DNA from: Marivirga tractuosa DSM 4126
GTDB taxonomy: Bacteria; Bacteroidota; Bacteroidia; Cytophagales; Cyclobacteriaceae
Assembly (NCBI RefSeq): GCF_000183425.1
Contig: NC_014759.1
Location: 1,736,001 to 1,800,000, forward strand
DNA length: 64,000 nt
Direction: 5' to 3'
The notes below the pieces were generated by a model. That model saw nothing but the letters and a program-made list of their open reading frames with translations. It was not told where the DNA came from and did no database searches. Both the position numbers and the translations under genes were made by a program. Below, in pieces: positions 19,263 to 28,583 of the stretch (within the stretch, counting starts at the first letter, position 1; every line of letters starts with the position of its first letter).

Positions 19263-19994
19263 ATGATATTAAGAGCTGAAAATCTGGTAAAGAAATATTC
19301 AAAAAGGACTGTAGTTGACCATATTTCTGTAAGTGTAGAACAAGGCGAGATTGTTGGACTTCTAGGGCCTAACGGTGCCGGAAAAACTACTTCTTTTTAT
19401 ATGATTGTGGGCCTGGTTAAGCCCAACTCTGGAGAAATATTTCTAGACGAACAAAATATCACTGGGCTTCCTATGTATAAAAGAGCTAAAAAGGGAGTAG
19501 GCTATTTGGCACAAGAAGCCTCTGTTTTTAGATCACTTACTGTGGAAGAGAACTTAATGGCCGTTTTGGAAATGAGGAAAATCAGTAAGGCCGCCAAAAA
19601 AGAAAAAATGGAGAGCCTCTTGGACGAATTTAGTCTTGGACATGTCCGTAAAAATAAAGGCATGGTGCTCTCTGGTGGAGAAAGAAGAAGAACCGAAATT
19701 GCTCGAGCACTGGCAATGGATCCATCATTTATATTATTGGACGAACCCTTTGCCGGTGTTGACCCTATTGCCGTAGAAGAAATTCAAACAATAGTAGGGA
19801 GATTAAAAGAAAAAAATATTGGCATCCTCATTACAGATCACAATGTGAACGAAACCTTATCCATCACAGACAGAGCTTATTTAATGTTTGAAGGAAAACT
19901 ATTGAAAGCGGGAACTGCTGAAGAATTAGCGAATGATGAACAAGTACGTAGAGTATATTTAGGCAAGCATTTCGAATTAAAACGCAAACTATAA
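19263..19994 (+). CDS. lptB: LPS export ABC transporter ATP-binding protein LptB
   Basis: Starting at the ATG at 19263 gives the canonical N-terminus [12 protein letters not shown] (243 residues); an upstream in-frame ATG would add 13 unconserved residues. The protein has Walker [10 protein letters not shown], a Q-loop in [18 protein letters not shown], the signature [15 protein letters not shown], Walker [12 protein letters not shown] and the H-loop TDHNVNETL. The LAQEASVFR stretch is diagnostic of LptB. It supplies ATP hydrolysis to LptFG at the inner membrane for LPS transport. It is 3 bases upstream of the GH3-family gene, so the two are probably cotranscribed. Confidence 0.95.
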   Translation: MILRAENLVKKYSKRTVVDHISVSVEQGEIVGLLGPNGAGKTTSFYMIVGLVKPNSGEIFLDEQNITGLPMYKRAKKGVGYLAQEASVFRSLTVEENLMAVLEMRKISKAAKKEKMESLLDEFSLGHVRKNKGMVLSGGERRRTEIARALAMDPSFILLDEPFAGVDPIAVEEIQTIVGRLKEKNIGILITDHNVNETLSITDRAYLMFEGKLLKAGTAEELANDEQVRRVYLGKHFELKRKL

Positions 19995-19997
19995 ACT

Positions 19998-21521
19998 ATG
20001 GAATTCCTCCACTCTATAATGACTTGGGTAATGAAGAAAAGAATTCACGAAGTGGAGCTTTTCATGAAGTACCCAAATGAAATGCAAAGCGAAGTACTTC
20101 AAAAGTTGATTTATAGAGCAAGGAATACCAAATTTGGAAGAGAATATCAGTTTGAAGATCTAAAGAACTTCCAACAATATCAAGAAAGAGTTCCATTACA
20201 CACTTATGAAGAATTATTTCCTTATATCGATCAACTCCTAAAAGGAGATCAAAACATATTATGGCCAACCGAAATCAGGTGGTTTTCCAAATCCTCTGGA
20301 ACCACAAATGACAGAAGTAAATTCATTCCCGTTTCGGATGAAGCGCTAGAAGATTGTCATTTTAAAGGTGGAAAGGATTTGTTATCGATCTATCTTAACA
20401 ACAACCCCGAATCCAGGCTTTTTACTGGCAAAAATTTGAGTATTGGTGGAAGCCAGCAGGTCAATCAATTTGACAATAACTCTAACTCATTTTATGGGGA
20501 CGTTTCAGCCGTAATCATGAAAAATCTGCCGTTTTGGGTGCAAATAATTAGAACACCTAGTCTAGAAATAGCCTTGATGGACGAGTGGGAAGGAAAAATT
20601 GAAGCAATGGCCAATGCTACCATGAAGGAGGATGTCACAAGCCTCACAGGTGTACCCACCTGGACTGTAGTTCTTTTGCAAAGAATTCTGGAGCTAAGCG
20701 GCAAAGACGATATTTCTGAGGTTTGGCCCAATTTAGAATTATTTATTCATGGAGCTGTTTCATTTGTGCCTTATCAGCCTCTTTTCAGGGATTTAATAAA
20801 ATCCCCGAAAATGAATTATTTGGAAACCTATAATGCTTCTGAGGGCTTTTTTGGAATTCAAGACAGAATGGATTCTGATGAAATGCTTTTGATGCTGGAT
20901 TATGGAATTTTCTATGAGTTTATTCCTTTGGAAAATATAGATGAAAAACAACCCAAAACCATTCGATTGGCTGATGTAGAGCTCAATAAGGTTTATGAAA
21001 TTGTCATCAGCACTAATGCTGGATTGTGGAGATATAGAATCGGAGACACCATTCGCTTTACCTCATTAAACCCATATAGAATAAAGATCAGTGGTAGGAC
21101 TAAGCATTTCATCAATGCATTTGGTGAAGAGTTAATGATAGAAAATGCTGAAAAAGCGATTGCTACAGCTTGTAACAAAACAGGCGTTATTATTGATAAT
21201 TTTACAGCTGCACCAAAATATTTAAAACAAGGAAAAAGCGGAGCCCATGAATGGGTGATAGAATTTTCAAAAGAACCCGAAAATCTTGAAGAATTCTCCA
21301 AATTACTTGATGATGAAATCAGAAAAATAAATTCTGATTACGATGCCAAAAGACACAAAGATATTGCTCTGCATTGCCTCGTCATTCATAAAGTCTCTCA
21401 AGGCACATTCTATGAATGGATGAGGAAAAGAGGTAAATTAGGCGGGCAGAATAAAGTACCTAGGTTGTCTAATAATAGAAAATACTTGGAAGACTTATTG
21501 GAGATGGTAGAGCAAAACTAA
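19998..21521 (+). CDS. GH3 auxin-responsive-promoter-family (acyl-adenylating) protein
   Basis: This 507-residue protein of the GH3 branch of the ANL adenylating superfamily carries the ATP-binding loop KSSGTTNDRSKFIP (about residues 95-108). Downstream it has YNASEGFFGIQ, the conserved middle motif NAGLWRYRIGDTIRF (about 336-350) and GRTKHFINAFGEELM (about 364-378). Plant GH3 enzymes join amino acids to acyl hormones. The bacterial substrates are unknown, and this family is widespread in Bacteroidetes next to envelope genes. It follows lptB by 3 bases, which hints at a link to envelope metabolism, though that is inference. Confidence 0.88.
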   Translation: MEFLHSIMTWVMKKRIHEVELFMKYPNEMQSEVLQKLIYRARNTKFGREYQFEDLKNFQQYQERVPLHTYEELFPYIDQLLKGDQNILWPTEIRWFSKSSGTTNDRSKFIPVSDEALEDCHFKGGKDLLSIYLNNNPESRLFTGKNLSIGGSQQVNQFDNNSNSFYGDVSAVIMKNLPFWVQIIRTPSLEIALMDEWEGKIEAMANATMKEDVTSLTGVPTWTVVLLQRILELSGKDDISEVWPNLELFIHGAVSFVPYQPLFRDLIKSPKMNYLETYNASEGFFGIQDRMDSDEMLLMLDYGIFYEFIPLENIDEKQPKTIRLADVELNKVYEIVISTNAGLWRYRIGDTIRFTSLNPYRIKISGRTKHFINAFGEELMIENAEKAIATACNKTGVIIDNFTAAPKYLKQGKSGAHEWVIEFSKEPENLEEFSKLLDDEIRKINSDYDAKRHKDIALHCLVIHKVSQGTFYEWMRKRGKLGGQNKVPRLSNNRKYLEDLLEMVEQN

Positions 21522-21523
21522 AA

Positions 21524-21554
21524 TAAGCACAGCTGCCAAAAACAACTGTGCTTT
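21524..21554. terminator. Bidirectional terminator between convergent genes
   Basis: A stem AAGCACAG with CTGTGCTT (8 bp, extendable with one mismatch) and a loop of about 13 bases lies between the convergent GH3 and beta-barrel genes, with T-rich flanks on either strand. Confidence 0.65.
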
Positions 21555-21574
21555 AAATCTATTTCATTCACTGC

Positions 21575-22183
21575 TTAAAACTCAAAGCCAATAAAGAATT
21601 GTAATACTGAGTTTTTTCCATTGTCTAATCCATTTCCATTAGGTGCTACATCAACTAGTCCATAATTATAGCGAACACCAGCTGTTCCGCCTGTAAAGTC
21701 AAAGCCTACACCTGCTGCAACACCATAGTCAAATGTATTAAAATCATCTCTATCATACTCTTCAACATTATTGACTGTTCCATCTCCATTCACATCTTTT
21801 ACTTTTACTGCAATTAAAGAAGCGACATAAGGACCTGCACTTAAATACAAGCTTTCTCCTAAATGAATATTTGCTAAAACTGGTATCTCTACATAGGATA
21901 GATTATATCGGTACTTCCCAGTTCCACTAAAAAAGCCATCATAATTGATTTGTGATCCCTTTAAGCTATAATTAATTTCAGGCTGAATACTTATTTGATC
22001 TGATAAGCCTTTACGGAAATATACCCCTACAGCAAAGCCAGGCTTTGTATTTTCATCATCGACCTCATCAACATATAAATTTGAAAGGTTTAAAGATGCT
22101 CTTATTCCATTTTGTTCCTTTTGAGCATTTACAAAAAGTGAACTTAAAATTAAAAAAGGTAATACTAAAATTACTTTATTCAT
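21575..22183 (-). CDS. Outer-membrane beta-barrel protein (PorT/OMP_b-brl_2-like)
   Basis: The start at 22183 gives a good signal peptide (MNKVILVLPFLILSSLFVNAQ); earlier ATGs would only add a hydrophilic stretch. The mature part of about 180 residues alternates polar and aromatic residues and has features of eight-stranded barrels, such as GIRASLNLSNLY, KPGFAVGVYFRKGL and a C-terminus ending in Phe (FFIGFEF), the usual BAM-recognised terminal strand. An acidic loop VKDVNGDGTVNNVEEYDRDD might bind calcium. It is probably a small porin-like or structural protein of unknown role. No operon partner was seen. Confidence 0.8.
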   Translation of the reverse strand: MNKVILVLPFLILSSLFVNAQKEQNGIRASLNLSNLYVDEVDDENTKPGFAVGVYFRKGLSDQISIQPEINYSLKGSQINYDGFFSGTGKYRYNLSYVEIPVLANIHLGESLYLSAGPYVASLIAVKVKDVNGDGTVNNVEEYDRDDFNTFDYGVAAGVGFDFTGGTAGVRYNYGLVDVAPNGNGLDNGKNSVLQFFIGFEF

Positions 22184-22311
22184 CTTTAAAAAAGTTTGGT
22201 TATGCATCATTTAAGCGGAACTCATCGGAAATGGTTACAAATGATTTTATCTCGTTAAATTTGAGTGAAATTTATTGTCAAGCTTATAACATCAAACAAG
22301 CTGAGTATCAA

Positions 22312-22340
22312 ACAAAAAAAGCTAACATAAATGTTAGCTT
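22312..22340 (-). terminator. Rho-independent terminator of the redoxin gene
   Basis: The perfect palindrome GCTAACAT-AA-ATGTTAGC is followed on the minus strand by a run of seven T, 26 bases after the stop of the redoxin gene. Confidence 0.8.
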
Positions 22341-22365
22341 CTTAAATCACTTTTATTCTGAAATA

Positions 22366-22962
22366 TTACGATGCCCACTTGATTGTGCATCCAATTGCCT
22401 TGGTCTTCCTTTCTAGTACTTCCTTACCATTCAACACTGCATCTACTGCATCTTCAACATACTTCTTATCAGCTTTTTCCGCTGATTTAGTATTATTGTC
22501 AATAGCTCCAATGTATTTCACAGTCCTATCTGCATCTAAAACGTAAACATGAGGAGTATTAGTCGCACCATAAGCTCTTGTGATCTCTTGGGTTTCATCA
22601 TAAACATAAGGAAAGGGAAATCCTTTTTCTTTTGCTCTTACGATCATCTTTTTAAATGAATCTTTTGGAGATTTCTCATCATCATTTGGATTGATTGCAA
22701 TAACTGGAACTCCTTTGTCAGCATATTTTTCATGCAATGCAATAATTCTGTCTTCATAAGCAACGGAATAAGGACATGAGTTACATGTGAAAATTATCAT
22801 AAAGCCTTTGGCCTCATCATAGTCATCCATAGAAACCATTTCTCCATTCACATTTTTAAGCGAAAAGTCCATGGCTTTATCCCCAATATCGTACCCATCA
22901 TTTTTAAAGCTAAAAGCCACTAAAGCGATTAGTAAAATTGAAAATCCTATTAACTTTTTCAT
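22366..22962 (-). CDS. Exported AhpC/TSA-type thioredoxin-fold protein
   Basis: The 198-residue protein has a hydrophobic N-terminal signal or anchor (MKKLIGFSILLIALVAFSF). A redoxin domain follows, with C60-N-S-C63 in FTCNSCPYSVAYEDR, the INPND motif and the cis-Pro segment ATNTPHVYVLD (about residues 133-143). The ending with TKAIGCTIKWAS is typical of a Bacteroidetes periplasmic thioredoxin-family group. It is encoded 7 bases after a TlpA-like gene, so the two exported disulphide proteins are cotranscribed. Periplasmic thiol reduction or peroxide handling is likely. Confidence 0.85.
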   Translation of the reverse strand: MKKLIGFSILLIALVAFSFKNDGYDIGDKAMDFSLKNVNGEMVSMDDYDEAKGFMIIFTCNSCPYSVAYEDRIIALHEKYADKGVPVIAINPNDDEKSPKDSFKKMIVRAKEKGFPFPYVYDETQEITRAYGATNTPHVYVLDADRTVKYIGAIDNNTKSAEKADKKYVEDAVDAVLNGKEVLERKTKAIGCTIKWAS

Positions 22963-22969
22963 AGCAATA

Positions 22970-23458
22970 TTAATTTAGTTTTTGTTTTATCAACTCTTCC
23001 AGTTCTCCTTCATGAAATTCTTTTTCATAGAAATATTTCTTTCCATCCTTCATGATCAAAGTAGCGGGTATAGCTCCTGACCAATCGGGAGACACTTTGT
23101 CTATCCAAGAATTATAATCCACATCATCTATTAAATACAAACCTGAAGGATTCAACCTCTTCTTTTGAGCAAATTTTTCTGCCTTAGCAGCACTTTCAGA
23201 AAAATCGATACTCATATAAATAAATTCTACATTTGGAAATTGACTTTGGGCATTCACAAAATAAGGAAGCTCCTTAACACAAGGCTTGCACCAAGTAGCC
23301 CAAAAATTAATTACTTTAAGCTTTTCACCATCGGATTGAGCCATAATTTTCTCCAATTCAGGCACATCAATAATTTTCAAACCTCCACTTTGAGCATAAG
23401 CTTCATTTGAAATGAACATTGATATCAATAAAATTAAACCAAAGAGTATTTTTTTCAT
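22970..23458 (-). CDS. TlpA/ResA-like periplasmic thioredoxin
   Basis: The 162-residue protein has a signal peptide (MKKILFGLILLISMFISNEAYAQ) and a thioredoxin fold. The active site is W56-C57-K-P-C60 in NFWATWCKPCVKELPYF, and the cis-Pro site is GAIPATLIMKDG. The length matches TlpA/ResA oxidoreductases, which reduce protein disulphides in the periplasm, for example in cytochrome c maturation. The next gene is another exported redoxin, and no cytochrome gene lies nearby. Confidence 0.88.
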   Translation of the reverse strand: MKKILFGLILLISMFISNEAYAQSGGLKIIDVPELEKIMAQSDGEKLKVINFWATWCKPCVKELPYFVNAQSQFPNVEFIYMSIDFSESAAKAEKFAQKKRLNPSGLYLIDDVDYNSWIDKVSPDWSGAIPATLIMKDGKKYFYEKEFHEGELEELIKQKLN

Positions 23459-23496
23459 AGCAAATGGATAACGATTAATCTTTTAAATTGTTGAAA

Positions 23497-24657
23497 TTAT
23501 AAAATTTCCAAAATCTCCTCTTTAGGAATTTTCAATAGGTTTATTCTTTCCTTTGCCCCTGCAATAATGATTTTAGACAATATTGCCATCCCTTCGTCTT
23601 CTGTTGGTATAATCTCTACAATCTCCAAGGGATCAACGCCACCTAAATACTTAATAGCAACTTGTTTCCCGCTTTGAGAATTGTAAAAATTAAGTTTTAT
23701 TCTACCATCTAAAGTAGAATATGCATTTACAAGATACTCCGCAGTACCAACCGTAAAGGTGAGATTTAATGAATTCTCAACAATCAACCGATCTTGTACT
23801 ATTTCACCACCTAAAACTTGTAGATTAATAGAATCTTTAGCAATCGGTTGATAATTATTAACAAAATAAGCTTGATTTCTAAAGATGTAATTCAATGCAA
23901 GCAACCCATCACCCTGTGGTAATACAGAATTGATCATATCTCTCTGTGAAGCCCGTATTTTACCAGTTTCTATTCCTTGAATATCTGTGTATGTCAAATT
24001 CATCCCATCATTTCTCAGGGAATTGAAATAAATTACCGATCCTGAATTATAAGACCCTACAAAAAAGTCAGCCATATTAGAATTTTGAAAATTTTCTAGT
24101 TTCTGATCTGCATTTTTAATGTTATCATATCTCCTAGCCCATTCCATCGCAAAACCATCTAAAATCTTACTTAATACTGTACCCGTTGTATCATTATAGG
24201 TTAAAAGCAAATATGATTCTGGAGTTAAACCATTAAATGCCAATGGGTTTCTATAAGCAGTGTAGGTTCTTACTGCCTCAATTGATTGTTCCAAATCTTT
24301 AATCTCAAATAAAGTAGCTGCATAATCTGGTAAAGTACTTCCCATGAAATAATACTGCCCCTCTTTTTTAATTAAGTGAGGCACAGCTTTAGCATATTGG
24401 GCTTCTAATTGACTGCTCCATTGAAAATCACCTCTGTTGCTGATTTTCAAAATAAAAATTTCCTCATTTGCTAATGCAGACAACACCAAAAAACCTCCAT
24501 CTTCAGTCTCAATTGCATCTAAAGGTTTAAAATCTAGCCCTTCTGACGGATTGTCAAAAATACTATTGAACTTTTCGGTAGGAGTGAATTCCATTAAATC
24601 TTCTGTACAGGAAGAAAATAAAACTATAGCCGATATTATGATTAATAAACTTCTCAT
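23497..24657 (-). CDS. Lipoprotein of unknown function, possibly beta-propeller-like
   Basis: It has a lipoprotein signal with a lipobox-like FSSC and Cys at residue 17. The mature protein of about 370 residues contains repeated beta-rich units of the type ETEDGGFLVLSAL, GEIVQDRLIVENS and PTEDEGMAILSKI, resembling the blades of a propeller. No enzyme motif was found. The ATG overlaps the end of the upstream beta-barrel gene by 4 bases (ATGA), which suggests a lipoprotein/beta-barrel outer-membrane pair. A gap of 38 bases separates it from the TlpA-like gene. Confidence 0.75.
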   Translation of the reverse strand: MRSLLIIISAIVLFSSCTEDLMEFTPTEKFNSIFDNPSEGLDFKPLDAIETEDGGFLVLSALANEEIFILKISNRGDFQWSSQLEAQYAKAVPHLIKKEGQYYFMGSTLPDYAATLFEIKDLEQSIEAVRTYTAYRNPLAFNGLTPESYLLLTYNDTTGTVLSKILDGFAMEWARRYDNIKNADQKLENFQNSNMADFFVGSYNSGSVIYFNSLRNDGMNLTYTDIQGIETGKIRASQRDMINSVLPQGDGLLALNYIFRNQAYFVNNYQPIAKDSINLQVLGGEIVQDRLIVENSLNLTFTVGTAEYLVNAYSTLDGRIKLNFYNSQSGKQVAIKYLGGVDPLEIVEIIPTEDEGMAILSKIIIAGAKERINLLKIPKEEILEIL

Positions 24658-25532
24658 ATCTCAACCGGCATGAATTCCTTTTTACTTAAATATTTTAATG
24701 GAAAAATAATCCCAATTAAACCCTCCACTGATTGAAAGCTAAAATCATCCATGATGTCATAAGCTTCATTCTGAAGGTTGTCATTCTGATATCTTGCATT
24801 CTGGCTATTGGCATTACTTAAACCCTGCCTGAAATTCGCCTCTGCAGTTATATAAAAAGTCCCGACTCTAAATCTTGCGCCTCCTCCAATAAATGCTCCC
24901 ACCGTAAAAGGTGACATTATAGATTTAATGTTTGAATTTTTTTCATACTCTTTACTCTCAATTCCATTTTGTGTTGTGTATTTAGAATATTCTTTATCCG
25001 CATTCATCAAGACTGAAAAGCTCAACCCAATCTGTGCAAATGGAATAATTGCCGGAACAGTTGGTTTTCGACTAGATTTATCCCAAAAACGGCTATTGAC
25101 TTTCCTGAACATAAACCTAAAAAAAACAGGGACATCCAAATAGTTTAGATCATGATTGTGAATATATTGCACACTTCTGCTAGAACCAGGCTGATCTTGC
25201 TTATACTGAAATCGTATTTGATTGATGGATGCATTAGCACCTACTACTAATCTTTGTTCAAATTGATAAAGAAAGGTGATCCCGTAAATAACTCCGATAT
25301 TTTCTACTTCTTGATACTTTTTATCATATAAACCTTCGTCTAACCTGGTGGTGGGCTTGATTACAGAATAGCGATTATTCACATTAACCGTGTTAAAATT
25401 AGCACCAGCCCTAAAACCTACGTACACTTGCGAATTTTTAAAAGGGTCTTTGTTCAACTTCTCCCAAACAGATTGGGCTTGACAAATAACCGCTGACAGT
25501 AATAACAGTATACTGCAAAAATATCTTAACAT
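24654..25532 (-). CDS. Outer-membrane beta-barrel protein (PorT-like family)
   Basis: The start at 25532 (ATG) yields a signal peptide MLRYFCSILLLLSAVICQAQ; the longer frame begins with GTG. The mature part (about 270 residues) has many amphipathic strands (YVGFRAGANFNTVN, GVIYGITFLYQFEQR, RFRVGTFYITAEANFRQG), as in PorT/outer-membrane beta-barrel family proteins. PorT itself is needed for gingipain secretion in Porphyromonas, but this family is large and the T9SS role is not shown here. It is translationally coupled to the downstream lipoprotein. Confidence 0.78.
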   Translation of the reverse strand: MLRYFCSILLLLSAVICQAQSVWEKLNKDPFKNSQVYVGFRAGANFNTVNVNNRYSVIKPTTRLDEGLYDKKYQEVENIGVIYGITFLYQFEQRLVVGANASINQIRFQYKQDQPGSSRSVQYIHNHDLNYLDVPVFFRFMFRKVNSRFWDKSSRKPTVPAIIPFAQIGLSFSVLMNADKEYSKYTTQNGIESKEYEKNSNIKSIMSPFTVGAFIGGGARFRVGTFYITAEANFRQGLSNANSQNARYQNDNLQNEAYDIMDDFSFQSVEGLIGIIFPLKYLSKKEFMPVEI

Positions 25533-25645
25533 CCTTTTATTTCCATACACCACAATAAATATCTTACTTTTTATACATCAATCAAAATAAATGAAGTATT
25601 CGTTCACACTATCTTTTTACTAACTTTACACACTGTAAAAATACT

Positions 25646-26677
25646 ATGCAAGAAGATATATCAAAAAATGAGCAAGAAGATGATGGATTGTTTGAACATC
25701 ATCAAATAAAAGTAGATCCTAAACAAGATTTATTAAGAATAGATAAATTCTTAATGGACAGATTGCCGAATGTGACCAGAAACAAAGTGCAAAAAGCTAT
25801 AAAAGATGGTTTTGTGCAGGTCAACGGAGTAACGATCAAACCGAATTACAAAGTCCATCCCGATGATAATATCCGAATTGCCTTGCCTGAGCCACCACGA
25901 GATACAGAAGTAAAACCAGAAAACATTCCTTTAGATATTGTATATGAAGATTCTGATCTCCTGATTGTAAATAAAGAAGCTGGAATGGTAGTGCATCCAG
26001 CACATCAAAATTGGGAAGGCACTTTGGTTAATGCCTTAGCATACCATTTTCAGCAATTGCCTGAAATGCAAGGGAATGAGGGGAGACCTGGACTTGTTCA
26101 CAGAATCGATAAAGATACTTCCGGCCTATTGGTGATAGCAAAAACTGAAAAGTCCATGACAGCACTTGCCAAACAGTTTTTTGATCACAGCATTGAAAGG
26201 ACTTATTACGCCTTGGTATGGGGTGAGTTGGAAGATGAAGAAGGCACTATTGATGTAAATTTAGGTCGAAGTTTTAAAGACAGAAGGATCACAGATGCTT
26301 TTCCGGAAGGTGATTTTGGCAGAACTGCCATTACCCACTACAAAGTGCTGGAAAGATTAAGATATGTGACGCTTATTCAGTGTAACTTAGAAACGGGAAG
26401 AACACACCAAATTCGTGCTCATATGAAATATATTGGGCATCCATTGTTTAATGATGCTACTTACGGAGGAGATCGAATTTTAAAAGGAACTCAATTCTCC
26501 AAATACAAATCCTTTGTGGACAATTGCTTTAAAATTATCCCAAGACAAGCTTTACATGCCAAATCACTAGGTTTTATTCATCCTTCCAGCAACAAGTCGG
26601 TCCATTTCGAATCCGAGTTGCCAAAAGACTTTGAAGAAGTACTAGAAAAATGGAGGCATTACATCCAATTCCATTGA
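25646..26677 (+). CDS. rluD: RluD-family 23S rRNA pseudouridine synthase
   Basis: The 343-residue protein has an N-terminal S4 RNA-binding domain (RIDKFLMDRLPNVTRNKVQK, about residues 31-50) and a catalytic domain. The RluA/RluD motif GLVHRIDKDTSGLLVIAKT (about residues 150-168) carries the catalytic Asp, followed by LETGRTHQIRAHM (about 250-262). RluD modifies helix 69 of 23S rRNA, but RluC and RluD relatives cannot be separated with certainty by reading alone. It has no operon partner upstream and starts about 90 bases after the divergent beta-barrel gene. Confidence 0.9.
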   Translation: MQEDISKNEQEDDGLFEHHQIKVDPKQDLLRIDKFLMDRLPNVTRNKVQKAIKDGFVQVNGVTIKPNYKVHPDDNIRIALPEPPRDTEVKPENIPLDIVYEDSDLLIVNKEAGMVVHPAHQNWEGTLVNALAYHFQQLPEMQGNEGRPGLVHRIDKDTSGLLVIAKTEKSMTALAKQFFDHSIERTYYALVWGELEDEEGTIDVNLGRSFKDRRITDAFPEGDFGRTAITHYKVLERLRYVTLIQCNLETGRTHQIRAHMKYIGHPLFNDATYGGDRILKGTQFSKYKSFVDNCFKIIPRQALHAKSLGFIHPSSNKSVHFESELPKDFEEVLEKWRHYIQFH

Positions 26678-26715
26678 TCTTCCGTATTTACTAGCAAACC
26701 AAATATTTTTAATTT

Positions 26716-27252
26716 ATGAGAAATATTTTTTTAATCTCTATTACCGCATTTCTATTTTTTAGTAGCTGCGATATTCAAGAAAAACTAGATAAGATTGCTA
26801 CTTTTGACATACGCAACTCTGCAGAATTTACAGTGCCCTCTGCATCAGGGATCAATATTCCATTGGATTTCCCAACGCCAGACATCAATACTTCTTCAGA
26901 GCAAAGCTTTGAAAATAATAACACAAGTGCTAATCTTGTTGAAAATGTGAATTTAACTGATTTAAAGCTAACTATTACAAGTCCTGACGGCCGGACATTT
27001 AGCTTCTTAAAAAGCTTAGAAATATATATCCATAATAATAGCGAAGGTTCTACTTTAATAGCAGAGATTCAGGATATACCTGACAATGTAGGTAGCGTAT
27101 TAGATCTACAAACTACTGAAGCCAACTTAGACGAATATATCAAAGAAGACAGTTACAGTTTGCAATTTGAAGCCGTAACAGATGAAACCACTAATTCTGA
27201 GACTGATATTTCTGCCGAAATGATATTTGAAGTAAAGGCCAAGATATTATAA
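26716..27252 (+). CDS. Small lipoprotein of unknown function
   Basis: This 178-residue protein has a lipoprotein signal (MRNIFLISITAFLFFSSC, lipid-modified Cys at 18). The mature part is rich in Asn, Ser, Thr and Asp and consists of predicted beta strands such as LKLTITSPDGRTFSFLKSL. Such small lipoproteins usually face the periplasm or the surface in Bacteroidetes. It follows rluD by 38 bases and its stop overlaps the convergent acyltransferase gene by 6 bases. No function can be assigned. Confidence 0.75.
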   Translation: MRNIFLISITAFLFFSSCDIQEKLDKIATFDIRNSAEFTVPSASGINIPLDFPTPDINTSSEQSFENNNTSANLVENVNLTDLKLTITSPDGRTFSFLKSLEIYIHNNSEGSTLIAEIQDIPDNVGSVLDLQTTEANLDEYIKEDSYSLQFEAVTDETTNSETDISAEMIFEVKAKIL

Positions 27253-28404
27253 TTCGCTTTCTGCCAATCCTTCTACCTTTAATTTGTTTTTTACAGGATT
27301 GGCATACATAGCCAACAGAGGATCCTTTAACTCATTAAAATCAGCAGAAAAATTTTGAGCTTGTTTTCGAAGATAAGTTTCAAATTTTTCTGCTTCTTCT
27401 TTTGTGTAATGATCTGAAAACCGCTCTTCATACAACAAATCGTAAGCTATAAAATTATTAGGCCAAAGTTTGTAGCTTTTATGCACTCGCTCATCAATCA
27501 AATCGGCTAATGCCTGCATTTGATCATTCTTATTTTTGACTTCACGAATCTCCTGTAATTTTTCATCAACAATTTTACCAATGGAAATATGAACCCTTCC
27601 TTTTACTCCCGTTATACCGGCAATCATACTTTGCAGGTCATCTTCAGGTGTTTTTTCAACCGGTTTACCTGCCAATTTAGAAGCTACTTCACGTGCTTTT
27701 AAAACATCGCAAGGGTCGTATTCATAAGAAATTGCCATAGGAGCAATTCTTAAGGGAGCATAGTTTTCATAAAAGTTCTTATCTCCACTAAGCCCAATCA
27801 TTTTTAGTAATCCTTGTTGTGTTTGATCATCTCCATCTTTCGTTCTTCCTTCTCGCTGAGCAATCCAAATGGATGTCTTTCTATCTAAAATAGTATGTCG
27901 AATATAAGATGATAGTGTTTGAGAATAAGAATACATTTCCCTTGGTGGGATGTTACGATTGACGATAAAGTTCTTATTCAGTTTTGCCAGATCAGTTACC
28001 CATTGGTTCACTAAAAGATTATTTCCGATTGCTACTTCAGTTGTATCAACTCCCAATTCAAACAACAAAACATTTAGAATAGTAGAATCCAAAACAATAT
28101 CTCTGTGATTGGAAATAAAAAGATAAGATTTGTCAGGATTAATTTTATCAAATCCATCATGAGAAATTCCCTCAGAACTATTATCAAGAACCCTTCTGGC
28201 CGTTGGATACATCATTACTTTCTGGAAATCCTTAACAGTTTTCACTTCAGACAAAGCCATCTTAAGCTGATCCATAGATTTTTCAGGAAAAACCTTTTTG
28301 GTTACTTGATCAAAAAATGGATGCTGAATCAAGCGCTGAACAGCTTCATTCACTTCTGAATCTTTATAAGGTCTAATCGAATCAAATGCTTCCAAATACT
28401 CCAT
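27247..28404 (-). CDS. 1-acyl-sn-glycerol-3-phosphate acyltransferase-like protein
   Basis: The 385-residue protein carries an acyltransferase core with the block I sequence FISNHRDIVLDS (about residues 95-106). The middle motif NFIVNRNIPPREMY and the EGRTKDGDDQTQ block (about residues 185-195, resembling the EGxR phosphate-binding motif) follow, then the P-rich block APLRIAPMAISYEYDP. The His and Asp in block I are spaced as H-x5-D rather than the textbook H-x4-D. A C-terminal helical region of about 130 residues is added. The likely reaction is transfer of an acyl chain to a glycerophosphate or lysophospholipid acceptor. It is monocistronic and convergent with a lipoprotein gene. Confidence 0.78.
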   Translation of the reverse strand: MEYLEAFDSIRPYKDSEVNEAVQRLIQHPFFDQVTKKVFPEKSMDQLKMALSEVKTVKDFQKVMMYPTARRVLDNSSEGISHDGFDKINPDKSYLFISNHRDIVLDSTILNVLLFELGVDTTEVAIGNNLLVNQWVTDLAKLNKNFIVNRNIPPREMYSYSQTLSSYIRHTILDRKTSIWIAQREGRTKDGDDQTQQGLLKMIGLSGDKNFYENYAPLRIAPMAISYEYDPCDVLKAREVASKLAGKPVEKTPEDDLQSMIAGITGVKGRVHISIGKIVDEKLQEIREVKNKNDQMQALADLIDERVHKSYKLWPNNFIAYDLLYEERFSDHYTKEEAEKFETYLRKQAQNFSADFNELKDPLLAMYANPVKNKLKVEGLAESEL

Positions 28405-28553
28405 AAATAAAAAATAGAAACACGAAATAAGCGAAATTTATGATAAAAACCGTGAATTACCTTAAAAATTGCCTGTTTGAACATTTACAAGCCTAGTTAA
28501 AGAATTTCATAAACTATTAACAAACACTTAATACTAAGTCGGTTATAAATTCC

Positions 28554-28561
28554 TACATTTG
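28554..28561 (+). promoter_or_regulatory. Candidate Bacteroidetes -7 element
   Basis: TACATTTG matches the TAnnTTTG consensus and lies 22 bases before the ATG of the 75-residue gene. No convincing TTG -33 element is seen 17-23 bases upstream, so support is modest. Confidence 0.35.
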
Positions 28562-28583
28562 TAAAAATAGAAAATCAAAAACA

